Assembly (NCBI GenBank): GCA_003255025.1
Contig: QANY01000148.1
Location: 545,204 to 609,203, forward strand
Source of the DNA: Datisca glomerata
Lineage: Eukaryota; Streptophyta; Magnoliopsida; Cucurbitales; Datiscaceae
DNA: 64,000 nucleotides
Direction of reading: 5' to 3'
Below, piece by piece: positions 33,184 to 45,248 of the stretch (the first letter of the stretch is position 1; each line of letters starts with the position of its first letter). The position numbers and the translations under genes were made by a program. The notes beneath the pieces were generated by a model that had not been told where the DNA came from, did not search any database, and worked only from the letters and a program-made list of their open reading frames with translations.

Positions 33184-33974
33184 TGTTTATATCAAAATAT
33201 GAGATAAGAAATTTCAATCTCTCCCACTCACTCTAAAATTTCAGAAAATAGACTTCTGAGAGAAAAAAGAAAGACTTTCAATTCTTCAAAATTTTCGGCC
33301 CTAGAGAATTTTTTTGAAAATAGTTATCTTTTTCTGGTTCCAGTTTCTCATGTTATAAGATTGTAGTGGAATTTGAAGAAGTGAGGGTGTAATCTATCTT
33401 TATTTTCTTAAGACGTTCACACGTCCCTTCATTTAGTGCTAGAGAATAGGCGTGAAAGATCTAAGGATTCAACAACTGGGTCGTTCTTGAAGTATTCGAG
33501 AAACCCAATCGTTTGTGCAAAGTTTAAAGAATTGATCTCATCGTTATCAAAATAAAGTATTAAATTAATATATCAATGTACCCAATTGTTTTTGTTCCCA
33601 TGAAAGACTCTTCCGTAGATACCGTATTTTGTCCGGAAAAATATTTTTAGGCATATTTGTTGTTGGTCCAATTTTAAAGTCAAAGGAAAATACCCAAAAT
33701 CAAAAAAATATAAAAAAATAAAAATTTGACATTAAAAAAAGGGAAAATGAGAAAGAAAATTAAAATTTAAAACTAATAAAATAAAATGATTAAGGAAAGA
33801 ATTTGTTTTAATGAAAAATCTTCATTTTTTTTGTCTAAATCATGAAATATTCTAAAATCTTTTTCTTAATTACCAAGCAATTCTAAGAGAAGGAAAGTTG
33901 ATATTTCATTCATTGTAATGAGATTCACGAATTAATGGTGAAATTAATGGAAATATTCTAGGGCAAATCTCCCA
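33184..33974. other. Intergenic, possible LTR debris
   Basis: No coding support. CT-rich start, then A-rich sequence. Some phrases resemble copia LTR sequence but not enough to define a copy. Confidence 0.4.
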
Positions 33975-34568
33975 TTAAAGGATTTTTTTCACTAATCAAA
34001 TATTAAAAGGGGAAGTTTTGATAAAAGGAAACTTGCGTGAGTATTAATGAGATTAAGGTAGATTTAATGAGTCAGTAATTTTAAGCAGTAAATGCTCTGT
34101 CTTGAATGTCCCCACTTTCTTTTATTACATTGGCCTTATATATAGGCTTCTCAAATTGTATGAGTTTGATTAGAATAATTAATATATGAAAGGAGACACT
34201 CATTATACCTAGGGATTACACCCGTTTGGGCGAATTCTTTCTGCTTGGTATGGGTTCCTTTCTCTTTTTCATTTTCCATCTGTCTTGTCTGGGTCACTCA
34301 TCTTACCTAATTAATTATTGCTACTTGGCTATTGGTCCGAACCATTTTTCTCGTTCTGATGTTCTTTTTCGTTCTTGAGGTGATGATTCCCTTTCCTAAA
34401 GTGATGACTCCCCGTTCTTGAGGTGATGATCCCCCGTTCTTAAGGTGATGATCATTCCTTCAGTCCGTAACTCAATTATGCTTTTCTACCATTTTTCGTG
34501 AGTCCCAGGTAGGTCTCCTTTATCCACGTGGTAGTGGAGTTTTTTTACTTGTTCATTTTCCCTCATTG
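33975..34568 (-). repeat. 3' LTR of gypsy element
   Basis: Collinear with 39428-40084 (GATAAAAG.AAACTTGC.TGAGTATTAATGA, CTTGAATGTCCCCACTTT, AGGGATTACACCCG). The start TGTAAAGG has decayed to CATTAAAGG. The ends are set by alignment, plus or minus a few bases. Confidence 0.75.
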
Positions 34569-34659
34569 TTGTTCGGCGTTGCTCGTCGATGTCCAATGAA
34601 TGCTCTCAGCACGCGTCTAATTTTGGGAGAGTGGCAATCTTTGTTTCACTTTTATTAAT

Positions 34660-35180
34660 TTAGGATCCTATTTTATTCTGCAAATTATTAGGTGTTGTGC
34701 AATAAAAGTCATTTATTATTTTTAAATAATGAAATGACGTATCATCATTGCCTCGATATTTTCGGTGAATTGAAGTCCATTGCCAGATATGAAGATCTGT
34801 GGATCCTATACCTGCACACCAATAATCTGTTAAAACATTTTTAGGCAAGTGCCATGGGGAGTGGCCCAACATTGTTCAAGGCCCATTGCACAAATGGTCA
34901 AGGACTAGCCATGGTTTTGAGTTCTTCAAGGGTCATTGTTGCTACCGGCACGAAACGCTGACACTTGTCACACCTTTTTGCATACTGCTTAGTGTCCTAG
35001 TGCATTCAGGGCCAGTAGTATCCTTCATTCAGGGCTTTATGGGCTAGTGATCTGCCCCTAGTGTGTTTTCCACATATGCCTTCATGAATTTCTGCTAGCA
35101 TATACTGGGCTTCCTTTTCTCGTAGACACTTTTGGTATGATCCTGCAAACATTTTCTTATATAATACCCCATTAATCATC
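34660..35180 (-). pseudogene. gypsy integrase fragment
   Basis: The zinc-binding region reads as EIHEGICGKH, RSLAHKAL, GYYWPLN and CKKV (about 35110-34960). It is followed closely by a fragment like the catalytic-core continuation (DPQIFISGNGLQFTENIE, about 34810-34760). Spacing shows that part of the core is deleted, and the C-terminal domain is not seen before the LTR. Confidence 0.7.
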
Positions 35181-35499
35181 ATGTACCTGGTACTCTGTTG
35201 TTACAATTTTTTTTGCAAGTAGCTTGTCTTTAAGAAGCGTTCTTTCTTCAAGGAAGCGGGTTATGTCGTCCTGCCAACTGGGTTCCCGTTCAACTTCTAC
35301 ATCAGCCATGTTATTCCATGAGAGCGAGATGTTTGGCTCCTTCTGAATTTCGAAGGGGACATTCCCTTTGTAAGGGAAGTATAATGAAGATCCTAGATTT
35401 GACAGAGCATCTACATCCCCGTTCTTAGTTTAACGGAATTTGCTGGATCTCATAATTTTTTAGAGTACTGAGGATATCTTTTACCCGTTACAAGTAATT

Positions 35500-36496
35500 T
35501 ACCATTCATTCATATTTTGCTACATACTCCCCCATGACCTGCTTCACGATTAACATGGAATCACAGAAACATTTAACCTTTGTTACCTCATATTCTCGTA
35601 GCTGGGATACTCCCGCGATCAGTACTTCATACTCTGCGTCATTATTTGACGTATTGAACTCGAAGAAGATGGAGTGTTCCAATATTTCCCCGAAGGGAGT
35701 TTGTACCACCACCCCTGATCTTGCTCATCTACTGTTCGAAGCACCATCCACAAAGAGTTTCCAAGTTTCATCTTCTCCCATTTGGTTGGCTTCCTGTTCA
35801 ACTTCCACTTCTGTGAAGTCTGCTACGAAATCTGCTAACGCCTGTCCTTTTATTAAAGTTCAGGGCTCGTAACTGATGTCATATTGGCTTAGCTCAATTG
35901 ACTATTTTTCTATTCTCATGCTTGCCTTCATAACGTGTAGAAGGATTTTAATAGGAGAATCGATCAATACTTTGATGTTGTGGACTTAGAAGTAGGGCCT
36001 TAGCTTTCGCGCTATAGTTACAACGACCAGTACTAGCTTCTCCATTCATTTGTATTTTATTTCCGCCGATACAACACTTTTACTTACAAAGTATACATGT
36101 TTCTATTTTATTTGTTCTTCTCTGATGAGTAATGCGCTGACTGCCCCCGTTGAGATGGCTACATACAATAGAAGTTGCTCACCAGGAGTAGGCTTGGAGA
36201 GTAAAGGGAGGGTAGTCAGGTACTCCTTAACCTTGGTAAAGGCTTCTTCATAGTACTTGCATCTATCCGTTGACCTAGAGAGAACCTATTCAAGGCAGCC
36301 AATCTTCCTGTTAACCCTTTGATTTCTTTGAGGTTTTGCGGGGGCCTCATTTCTAGGATCGTCTTTACTTGGTTTGAGTTTACTTCTTCCCCATTGTATA
36401 ACTAAGTGTCCAAGGAAATTTCCCGCCGACACTCCAAAAGTGCACTTCTCCGAATTTAGCTTCATGAAATTTTACCTTAGAATAGAGAAGGATTCT
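35500..36496 (-). pseudogene. gypsy RNase H plus additional RNase H domain
   Basis: The first RNase H (about 36480-35880) is badly broken, with only phrases readable. The second starts LFVDGAS near 35755 (catalytic Asp) and continues TPFGEILEHSIFFEF, NNDAEYEVLIAG (Glu) and VKCFCDSMLIVKQVMGEY (Asp), ending near 35506. This extra archaeal-type RNase H is a Tat-lineage trait. Confidence 0.78.
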
Positions 36497-37020
36497 TTAA
36501 GATCCTGTGTGGTTTTCCCGCTTCTTACTTTTGACCAGCATGTCATCAATATAGACTTTCATATTCTTTCTGATCTGTTCGTGAAAGACCTTGTTTACCA
36601 GTATTTGATAAGTTGCGTCTGCGTTATTTAGACAAAAGGGCATGACTTTGTAGCAATAGACGTCGTACTCAGTAATGAAAGAAGTTTTTTCTGATTGGGT
36701 TGGAACATTTTCACCTGAGTAAGCATCATTAAAGCTGAGCAGTTTGTGCAATGAAGTGACGTCCACCATTTGATCTATCCTTGGCATCGAGTATTCATAT
36801 GACATGCTTTGTTTGAGCCAGTAAAGTCGAAGTATATCCTCCATTTCTCGTTCTTCTTTCATTACATTACTACGTTATCAATCCATTCGAGGTAGTTCCC
36901 TTCTCTGATGAAATCTGCCGTTAAGAGCTTCTAAACATCCTCTTTGATCGCTTGGTTCCGTTCAGGAGCGAAGTTTCTCTTTTTCTGTTTCACAGGTTTC
37001 ATAGCGGGATCCATGTTCAA
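36497..37020 (-). pseudogene. gypsy reverse transcriptase
   Basis: Starts with DPAMKPVKQKKRNFAPE and AIKEDV-stop-KLLTADFIREGNY, then RIDQMVDVTS, LLSFNDAYSG, EKTSFITEYDVYCYKVMPF and the catalytic VYIDDMLVKS near 36545. Stops and one frameshift occur near 36860-36930. Recognition as plant gypsy RT is unambiguous. Confidence 0.85.
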
Positions 37021-37489
37021 CCCATGGCAAATGATTTCTTCTGGAATGTCGGGAATCTCCTATGTCTTTGCTGTAAATATATCTTTGTTTTCCCTTAGAA
37101 ACTATGTCAACTTATTTTCTCATTTTCCTCGAGACGGATGCCAACGTTTGTTATTTTTGGGGTCCCTTCTTCTAAGCATATGGGCTCCATTTCCTCTCCT
37201 TCCTCATACCTTGGGTCATCCTGCCCGTTTTCCTGTAATTGTTATAAATCTGGAGGTCTTTTTCCTTCAGCCTTCTCCGTAGCCTTTCTTTACAGATTCT
37301 AAAGCAGTTACTAAAGAGATACGAGCCGCGACCTGGTCGCCTCTTATTGTTTTCACTTCTTTTGGTGATGGGTAATTCAACACTTAGTAGAATGTTGAGG
37401 GTTCAACCTTCATTTTTTGGAGCCAGGTCCTTCCTAGGATTGCATTATACGGGGAAGTTGTTCCCAGTACCATGAACTCGCTCATATAG

Positions 37490-37949
37490 TTAAACAGATA
37501 TACAATCATTGGGATAGTCAGAACCTTCTGAGTAGCTGATGGCTCTAATGAAACCGATCAATGGTTGCGAAGCTCCTTGTAACTTTTGAACCCCCATGGA
37601 CATTTTCTCCACGGTCGCTCGATACATGATGTTCACTATGCTTCCATCGTCCACCAAGACCGTCCTTAACAAGTAGTTGCCAAGTTCTATTGAAATGACC
37701 AAGGCATCATTGTGGCCTTCATCATGTTCCAGATAGGAGTTGTTGAACAATAACGACAAATTCATGTTGCCTCTTGGGGGCTCCTGCTGATGTCTTATTA
37801 ATATTGGCCACTTGTAGTATATCTTCATTTCCTTTCTTATCGTCCCTTCTTGCTCGGTTAATTGTATAACCATGTTGACGATGTGGAGAGGCTGCTTCCC
37901 CTTATCCATCATGTCTTCTTCTCGGGTGTCTTTCTCAGTCTCGTGTTTC
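37490..37949 (-). pseudogene. gypsy aspartic protease (Tat-like)
   Basis: Downstream of the gag knuckle. DALVISIELGNYLLRTVLVDDGSIVNIMY near 37620-37720 contains the retropepsin active-site Asp, here in DDGS rather than the usual DGGS/DSGS context. It is followed by GASQPLIGF. The frame is open from 38149 to 37490. Confidence 0.75.
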
Positions 37950-39366
37950 TGTTCATCTCTTTTCACAAATTGGCTAAGGTATCCTTCTTTGACCAGTTGC
38001 TCAATATAGTCTTCAAGCTGGAAACAGTCTCGCGTGTAATGCTCGTTGCTCTTATGATAGGAGCAATATTTGTCTTTATATTTGTAGCTCAGTTCCTTGG
38101 TAAACGGGGTCAGTCTTTGCAGCCAAGGTTTTTCTATAATTGTCTCCAATATTTGGTTGATCGGGTGTGTAGAATTTTTCCCTCAGGTGGATTCTGTCAA
38201 AATCTTGCCTCCAGTGGGTATTCATGTTTTGTTGGACTTTCTTCCCATCCATTTTTGTTGTTTCGTCATGCTTTCTTCTTTCAGGTTTTACACTTCTTTC
38301 CCACTTCCGAGGTTCTTTTTGTTTCCATTCAATCGTTCTTTGCATACTCATCTTCTGTTCATCTAATGTAATATAGGCTCACGCCCGTTGGAAAACATCC
38401 ACCATGGAAAGGGGCTTCACCTTGAACAACTCCTCAAAAAAGGGTGATTCTAGGTCCATACCTCGTCAGTAGGCCAATCTGGTGAACCGGTCATCGCCGC
38501 TCTCGACCTTGACCATTTTATCTTTGAAGCAGTGGTGTACAAGGACTCCCCTTCCTTGGTGGAGATCGTCATTAGATGTTCTGAGTCTTCCATGACGGTA
38601 CGGTACATTGAGTATTATTCAATGAAAACAGAGGACATAATAGCGAAGCTCATGATCGAGTGCATCAGTAATGAGTGGTACCACTTCAAAGTTGTTCCGT
38701 CTAGACTGGTAGAGAACATTCTGCATATCAGCTTGTCATCATGTTAGTACAACACCATGTCTTTTTAAAATCATCGAAGATGGTCTACGGAATCAGACTT
38801 CCCTTCGTAGCATTTCAACCTGGGCGTAAATTTTTTTGGTACAGGCGCTGCTAGGACTTTTGGGCTCAATGGTGTCCGGGTAAGAGATTCATGGTCATTT
38901 TTTACCGTACTCCTAAAATTCCTTATCTCCATCATCTTTTGGTAAAACAACTTTTCAATTGCTTCTTTTGACATGACTCGGGATTGACGAGGTTCTCCCG
39001 TAGTTTCCTTCACAAGGTTTTGTGACTGGACTTCTTCTTCCCGTCACATGTTTCTGTTTTTCTCGTAGTCCCCTTGCCTTCCTTCTCGTTGGTTGTCCTC
39101 GGACTGGATTTCTTGTTCGTAATCACTTTCCCGTTCGACGCCATCCACTCGCTGCTGACCTCTGCCTACATTTTCACGAGTTCCTGTTATAGTGTGGCGA
39201 TATGCTCTTGCACATTCTGCAATGCTCTTCCTTTCCATCTCATGCATCCCGTTTAGGATTGTCTGCAGCATTTCTGTGGGTGGGGTCGATTGATCTAAGT
39301 GCTCATCTTCATTTCAGGGCCTGGTGTCTCCATTTAGAGCCGTGTTGTATCTAGTTCTAGGCATGT
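37950..39366 (-). pseudogene. gypsy gag (Tat-like)
   Basis: Begins MPRTRYNTALNGD (39366). It continues through a charged region (GRGQQRVDGVERESDYEQE), the gag core (FTPRLKCYEGKSDSVDHLR, then CRMFSTSLDGTTLKWYHSL in a broken part) and the knuckle-like CSYHKSNEHYTRDCFQLEDYI near 38020. That C-x-x-H...H-x4-C pattern with the FQLED continuation marks Tat gag. Several stops occur between 38770 and 38370. Confidence 0.82.
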
Positions 39367-39403
39367 TTATGATTTTGTAGGGTAGGTCTCTTGAGCTTTT
39401 TTC

Positions 39404-39427
39404 TTGCTCTTAATAAAAGTACCAAAA
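39404..39427 (-). other. Primer-site region of gypsy element
   Basis: TTTTGGTACTTTTATTAAGA on the minus strand next to the 5' LTR, followed by GCAAGAAAAAA and CTCAAGA. The LARD at 29.2 kb has the same order of words. Confidence 0.6.
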
Positions 39428-40084
39428 TGTAAAGGATTTTCCCGCTAATAAAAAATTAAAGGGAGAAGTATTGATAAAAGTAAACTTGCATGAGTATTAA
39501 TGAAATAAATGGAGATTTTATGAGTCAGAAATTATAAGGAGTAAATGCTATGTCTCATATATGTCTGAATTATCTTGAATGTCCCCACTTTATTTTATTA
39601 CATTTGCCTTATATAGGCTTCTCAAATTATATGAGTTTGATTAGAATAATTGATATATAAAAGAGACACTCATTATGTCTAGGGATTACACCCGCTCGTG
39701 AAAATTCTTTCTGCTCAATATGGGTTCCTCTCTCTTTCTCATTTCCCATATGTCTTGCTCAGCCGTCAATCAATCACAACCACTTGATGATTTCTTGTGG
39801 TTTCGAGCCACTCAGCTGACCTAATTAATTATGACTACTTCGCTGTCGGTCTGAACCTTTTTTTTTCCCGTTTTGATGTTCTTTCCCATTCTTGAGGTGA
39901 TGACCCCCTTTCCTAAAGTGACGACTCCCTCTTCTTGAGGTGGTGATCCCCCGTTCTTGAGATGGTGATCCCCCATTCTTGAGGCCGTACCTCGGTTATG
40001 TTTTTTATCGCTTTTCGTGAGTCGTAGTTAGGTCCCCTTTAACCACGTGGCAATGAATTGTTTTACCTGTTCACTCTCCTTACA
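39428..40084 (-). repeat. 5' LTR of gypsy element
   Basis: TGTAAAGG...CTTACA, 657 bp. It carries two stretches missing from the other LTR (around 39560 and 39760-39800). Confidence 0.8.
39607..39615 (-). promoter_or_regulatory. TATA box of gypsy LTR
   Basis: TATATAAGG on the minus strand in the middle of the 5' LTR. Confidence 0.5.
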
Positions 40085-40529
40085 TTATATACAAGGGAGT
40101 GAAAAAGAAGAAAAAGAAGGAGGCTACGTTTGAGGTCAAAATTTTTAGATTGTTTGAGAGAAAGAAATACAGAAAGAGCCTTAGAGAGGGGTTAGATTTA
40201 GAAGGGAAAATGAAAAAAGAAAAAGAAATAAGGAAGAAATGGTGAGAGTTTGTGAAGAAGCATAGTAACATTTAAGAAAATATAGAAGGAAAGTGAGCAA
40301 CACCGATCTGTTAAGAAAGGTATTCTCTAAATATGATATTTGAAAGCTTCACATAGCATGTCTCCAACTTGGGAAAAAACGAAGGGGTAGAGAAATTTAA
40401 GACAGTTTTTTTGTTGTTTCAATCTCTTTTAAACGCTAAATCTCATAGTAGTTTAGACAGCCCATTGCAATTGTAAGATAAAATATTAGACTCATACTTG
40501 TTTCAATTTATAAAAAAAGAAAAAAGAAA
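40085..40529. other. Short intergenic spacer
   Basis: GA-rich start (40090-40300), no gene recognised. Confidence 0.45.
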
Positions 40530-41737
40530 AAAAAATGCATTAAGATCCCTTATAGCTTGAGCAGGTCCTAAAATAGCCTCTGACTTTTTTTTTTTTACAT
40601 TTTAAATGTCTAAACTTCAATTTGATAACCCCTCCATTACTTCCATCCATCACCGTTAACTCCTTTTCATTCCTCCTTTTTATTTCCATGGCTCTTTCAC
40701 TCTCTTCCATCTGTCACCCATCCCCTTCCCTTATACTTATAACTCATATTCCTATTTTATCTTTAGCGTCTAGACCTCTCTCTCCGCATGGAAACCGGTG
40801 GTTTCATATCTAATTTTTCATCTTCACCCTCACCTCCATCGAATGGACCCACCCTTTCACCTCCATATGAGAAAAGATCACTTGCATTTGCCACTGATGA
40901 GCTCTTCTTGGATCTAGCTTTGCGTCTCATCACAAGGTCGAGCAAAGACCCAAACTGGGTTGTATTCAAACAAGAATGGCGATTTCTACAAGGAGAGGAT
41001 TATGGTCGTGGTGAAGGATGAAGTTGAATCATGACCAGTCCAGGATTTGAAGAGGATTAATTACAAATTATAAAACGTTTTGAGCTTCTATTCTCTTTTA
41101 ACTTTGACAAAAAAGAAGAGTTTCCATTGCCTTCTTCTTTTCATAGAATCGGGATTGCTTGTTACTAAGATTTTTTTCTTACAACATCATCATTGCAACT
41201 GCTTAATGATAATGCAAAGTTCCAAACTCCTATTTCTATTTTTTTTTTTTATGAAAAGAGTATAACTGTTGTAGGCCACATCATATTTCTAGAGAGAGGA
41301 GAGAGAGACGAATAAGTGGCCTAATAAAAGTGGGGAACATGAGGTTGTTGAAATTGTGATTTTCACTGCACTAGAATCTTAGAACTGATTTTTATTCTTG
41401 CATTTTTCAGACCCATTCATGTAAAATAGGAATAGGAGTTCTAAATATGAAGGAAGAGAATGAGTGAAAGATGGAAGAGAGTGACGGAGCCATGGGAATA
41501 AAAAGGAGGAAGGATAAGAATGAATTGAGGGTATGGATGGAAGGGATTATTACAACAGTTTCATTCAAGTTTAAAACTTCAAAATATAAAAAAAAACTCT
41601 GGGGATACTTTACAACTCACTCAAAAAAGGGGTCTTCATGCATTTTTTTAAATATATATATAAACTAATGTTGCGAACATTGTGATTGACATTTTGCAAC
41701 TCACTCAAGCTATAAAGGGTTTTCATAAATTTTTCCC
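40530..41737. mobile_element. Long-TIR (Mutator-like) element with a small internal ORF
   Basis: The left 200 bases (CCCTTATAGCTTGAG, TTCCATCCATCACCGTTAAC, TTTTTATTTCCATGGCTC, TCACTCTCTTCCATCTGTCA) recur inverted at 41440-41737. The right terminus is itself duplicated in tandem (about 41608-41690 and 41692-41785), and the outer copy matches the left terminus best. Long, imperfect TIRs are typical of non-autonomous MULEs, some of which carry host gene pieces. Confidence 0.6.
40788..41021 (+). CDS. 77-residue ORF inside the long-TIR element (unidentified)
   Basis: METGGFISNFSSSPSP... contains a Ser/Pro-rich start, then a less simple segment (SLAFATDELFLDLALRLITR) and a charged end. Codon composition looks more gene-like than its surroundings. 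It overlaps the inner edge of the left TIR. It could be a captured fragment of a host gene (Pack-MULE style) or chance. I do not recognise a family. Confidence 0.3.
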   Translation: METGGFISNFSSSPSPPSNGPTLSPPYEKRSLAFATDELFLDLALRLITRSSKDPNWVVFKQEWRFLQGEDYGRGEG

Positions 41738-43016
41738 AAAAAAATCAATATATATAAACCTTTGTTGTCAACATCATGATTGAGACAACACACAGGCTAG
41801 TTTGGTTTTGCTGTCAACAAAACTACCATCATTTTTAGCTTCAACTCGAGGGTAGCTTTTAATTTAAAATTATAAAAAATAATTAACAAAGCATCAATTT
41901 ATAGGACAATTGTTTATCCTATTCGGTGGAATAAAACATCATTTTTTTCTCATGTTATTTGTTGAAAGGTAAACTATAATTTTATCCATATAATTTGAGG
42001 TCATTTTTTTTAGATTCTATATTTTAAAAATTTATAAAATAAATTTTATAGTTATATTTTGTATTTATATTAAACTTTCTGTAATATTTTCGCTTAAAAA
42101 TAATAATGGTCTGTTACGGTATGTCTACGTGACAAATAATTTAACGACACATTAACTTTTTAAGTAACCTAGTTGCCACGTGGGATTAAATCTCAAAATA
42201 CTCTTAATTCCTCCATTTCTTTCTTCTTCCACCTCCCTCGTTCACAAAATCTACTATTGTTTTTTTAGAGTTCTTCTTCTTCCTCCACTCCATTTTTGTA
42301 AAGTTTTTCTTCCTCTTCATTCGCGAGTAGACCCGAGTTCTTCTTCCTCCCTCTTTGTAGGTTCTTTCTTGTTAAAGTTATCATCTTTTTTCAATTTCGT
42401 TTAAAATTTTCACAAGATTTTCTCATAGGAGATTCCTAGTGAAATATTTTTTCAATTTCTTTTGAAATCTTCTTTTTCAAGATGAATTTTGTCCTATTTA
42501 TTTTAGTGATTAGTGACTCAATTATTAGGGGGTTATAAAGGACATAAAAATACATGAATTCTTATAAATTAACTAACGTTGTATGAAAAAACTTGTTGCT
42601 GCTTTACATGGTATGGCATTTGGAAGAAACTCTGAATCCACTAATGGTCTAGGCTAATATAAATCCACAAACTAAATTGCAAGATCTAATATTTTCTTTA
42701 AGAAAACAAGAATACCAAGAACTGGTCCACACGATTATTTGTTTGTATGCAAATAGTGAAAATATATATTAGGGTAAATATCAAGATTTAGGGTAAAATT
42801 TGAGTTCGAGATTAAGGTAAATATTTACTAATTTCTCCTTAATTTCTCATATTATTTGTTTCAGTTGGGGTTATAAATGTACTAGATTATTGGTATGACT
42901 TCTTAAACCTCAACGACATCCGTTTCACATGGACGCCGACAACTACCACAGTGCTATTGTGGAGTTGCTGCTCAGATTAGAATCCCTAGACTCATAGATT
43001 CTTGAGGTGCTAGAGT
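41738..43016. other. AT-rich intergenic DNA
   Basis: No gene supported. The CT-rich stretch 42200-42370 is low-complexity. Confidence 0.5.
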
Positions 43017-44006
43017 TTATTCTTCCGGCACATTTTCTTGAATGAGAGGTTCTCCAATATTATCTTGATACGTTGTGTCATTAGCAATGTTAGGTATAAA
43101 GTCATGATCAATACTCATAACACCTGGGAATATCTGCATATTCCTTCTGAAAGACAAAATCCTTAACCATATCTTCCCCCACAAACTTGGCATCATTAAA
43201 GAACCGGGCATTTTCTGTTTAAGAAAATGACCAAGTCGTGGGATTATAAAACTTGTACCTCCTGGATCTTTCAGAATATCCAACAAAATAGCAACTCACC
43301 GTTCTTAATTCCAGTTTTTTTCATAAGGCCTTACCTCAGCTGGACATCCCCAAACGTGCAAAAGTTTTAGACTAGATTCCTTGATGGTCCAAAATTCATA
43401 TGAGGTCCTAGCAGTTACTTTAGTTGGAACTTTATTAAAGATATATGCTGCAGCCTTAAGTGCTTCACCCTAGAGTGATTCTAGTAAGGTAGAATAACCA
43501 ATCATTCTCATCATCACGTCCTTAAGCATTCTGTCCCGTCTTTCAGTAACATCATTCATAGTGAGCGAATCCAACATTGTGTACTGTGGGATGATACCAC
43601 ATTCCTCTAAGAATTTAGCAAACGGTCCTGGATGTTGTTCACCTGAACCATCATATCTACCATAGTACTTAGCACCACAGTCAGATCTGACGCTTTTAAT
43701 CTTTTTGTTGAGTTGATTCTCAACTTCAGCCTTAAAATTATTTAACACATCCAATGACTGTGACTTTTCATGAATGAGATATATGTATCCATACCTAGAA
43801 TAATCGTCTATGAACGTTGTAAAGTACTGTTGACCATTCCAAGCGACCGAAGGGAGTGATCCATAAATATCCGTATTAATAAGTTCTAAGACGTCATGAG
43901 TCCATTTAGATTCAAATCTATTTTTATCAGTTTGTTTACCCTTTATGCAATTAACACAAACATCAAAATCTGTGTAATCTAAGGGACCGAGAATTTCATT
44001 TGACAC
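43017..44006 (-). pseudogene. copia integrase, relic
   Basis: The 178-codon frame retains all three catalytic positions: INTDIYGSL (Asp), VRSDCGAKYYG (Asp) and NDVTERRDR (Glu), despite altered neighbours. A stop at 43470 separates it from the remaining segment (GEDMVKDFVFQKEYADIP in another frame). Confidence 0.82.
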
Positions 44007-44039
44007 AAATCTCTCTTTTCTCCATACGGAGATATGACC

Positions 44040-44600
44040 TAATATCGTGTGCCATAACGCAACCGAATTCTCACAAGTTAATTCTTTTAGTACCTCGTGT
44101 ACTTACTTGCAGGGATTCTTTAGTTGAAGTAATTGTATCAAGTAAATGAAGATTATCGTAACCTAACAAATAATTGGAACCAACTGAATTTGAATCACAA
44201 AACAAACCATAGTTTTTCATCTCCAAATGAACAAACATAACCAACTTTGTCAAAAATAGAAACAAAACACAAAATCCGTCTAAAAATGGTACAATAAATG
44301 TTTCATTATGATTCAAATAAAATCTAGTCTTTAACAATAATCTAAAGTTCCTTATCATCTCAATTTCAACCATCTTGCCATCGCCCATATAGATGTATCT
44401 TTCAACATCACTTGGCCTTCGACAAGTGAAGCAACCATGTATAGACATACATTTCTTAGCACGCTAAGCGGGATAATTGGTGTATTACTTCTTCCTATGC
44501 CCTTCAGCTCCACAGAAGTAACAACTATTGCCTTCTGAGTCAACCAGTTTCTTTTGTTGTTTCTTGTGTCGTGTTGTATCCGCATTTACTTTATCCTTTT
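44040..44600 (-). pseudogene. copia zinc knuckle, protease and pre-integrase, relic
   Basis: CYFCGAEGH at about 44525-44500 is followed by a stop and a Tyr where the last Cys should be. Then MSIHGCFTCRRPSDVERYIYMGDGK and the pre-integrase region follow. The usual DSGA protease site is not readable. Confidence 0.7.
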
Positions 44601-44639
44601 TCCTTTTCTTTCCCTTGCTCTTATCCTAAGATGTAAAGG

Positions 44640-45248
44640 CCAGGTAAGCACCCTTTTGTCTGATCATGGTTCACTCTTTCCTCTTCCTAAACATAATATG
44701 AGATGAGCTCATTCAGAGATCAAGTCTCTTTTAAACAATTACAACTGACCTTAATCTGTCTGAACTGTGCTGGAAGGGATATCAAAACTGGATACACCAA
44801 CAAGTCCTTAAAGAGTTCAAGCCTAACTGCTTTCAACCTTAAAACAATACGAGACATTTTCATAATGTACTCTTTGATGTTGCCTTTACCCTTATACCTC
44901 ATCAAAATTAGATCTGCCATTAATGTACCATTTTCTGCCTTTTCATTCTTGACAAACATTTTTTCAATATTCGTAAGGAAATCCGTAACCGTAGTAATCT
45001 TTTCAGATATAGTGCCCTAAATGTTCCTGGAATGGCCTTCTTCATGATCGACATACACATGCAATTTGATTTCTCCCACCTTTCCATATCCGTCCTTCAT
45101 CAGAGGTACTTTTGTCCGTAAATGGTAAGGAAAAATCAATCATCAATGCAAGATCAAGATCCATAACTCCAAGAACAATCAAGAGATTATTTTCATAAGA
45201 CTTAAAGTTTAAGCCATTTAATACTTTATTTTTACTTGATGTTGGCAT
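44640..45248 (-). pseudogene. copia gag (UBN2-type), relic
   Basis: MPTSSKNKVLNGLNFKSYENN starts at 45248, followed by LLIVLGVMDLDLAL and TDKSTSDE. A frameshift near 45050 leads into ADLILMRYKGKGNIKEYI and MSRIVLRLKAV (44959-44720), the second half of the UBN2 domain. Confidence 0.8.

Larger units (their letters stand above)
33975..40084 (-). mobile_element. Ty3/gypsy element, Tat-like, decayed
   Basis: Paired LTRs (33975-34568, 39428-40084) flank a minus-strand gag-PR-RT-RH-extra RNase H-IN series, the gypsy order with the additional RNase H domain typical of the Tat clade. Many stops and frameshifts, and the integrase region is shortened. The element is about 6.1 kb, smaller than intact Tat elements. 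No target duplication was seen. Confidence 0.85.
43017..45248 (-). pseudogene. copia gag-protease-integrase relic without RT
   Basis: Order on the minus strand is gag (45248-44640), zinc knuckle (44520), protease/pre-integrase (44448-44071), integrase (44006-43470) and the post-integrase segment to 43017. RT, RNase H and LTRs are not found on either side, so this is an internal fragment. Different family from relics A and B. Confidence 0.85.

Noticed and set aside
35534..38371. Several long + frames (e.g. 35534, 36944, 37862)
   Set aside because: Antisense to gypsy gag-pol with recognisable minus-strand domains.
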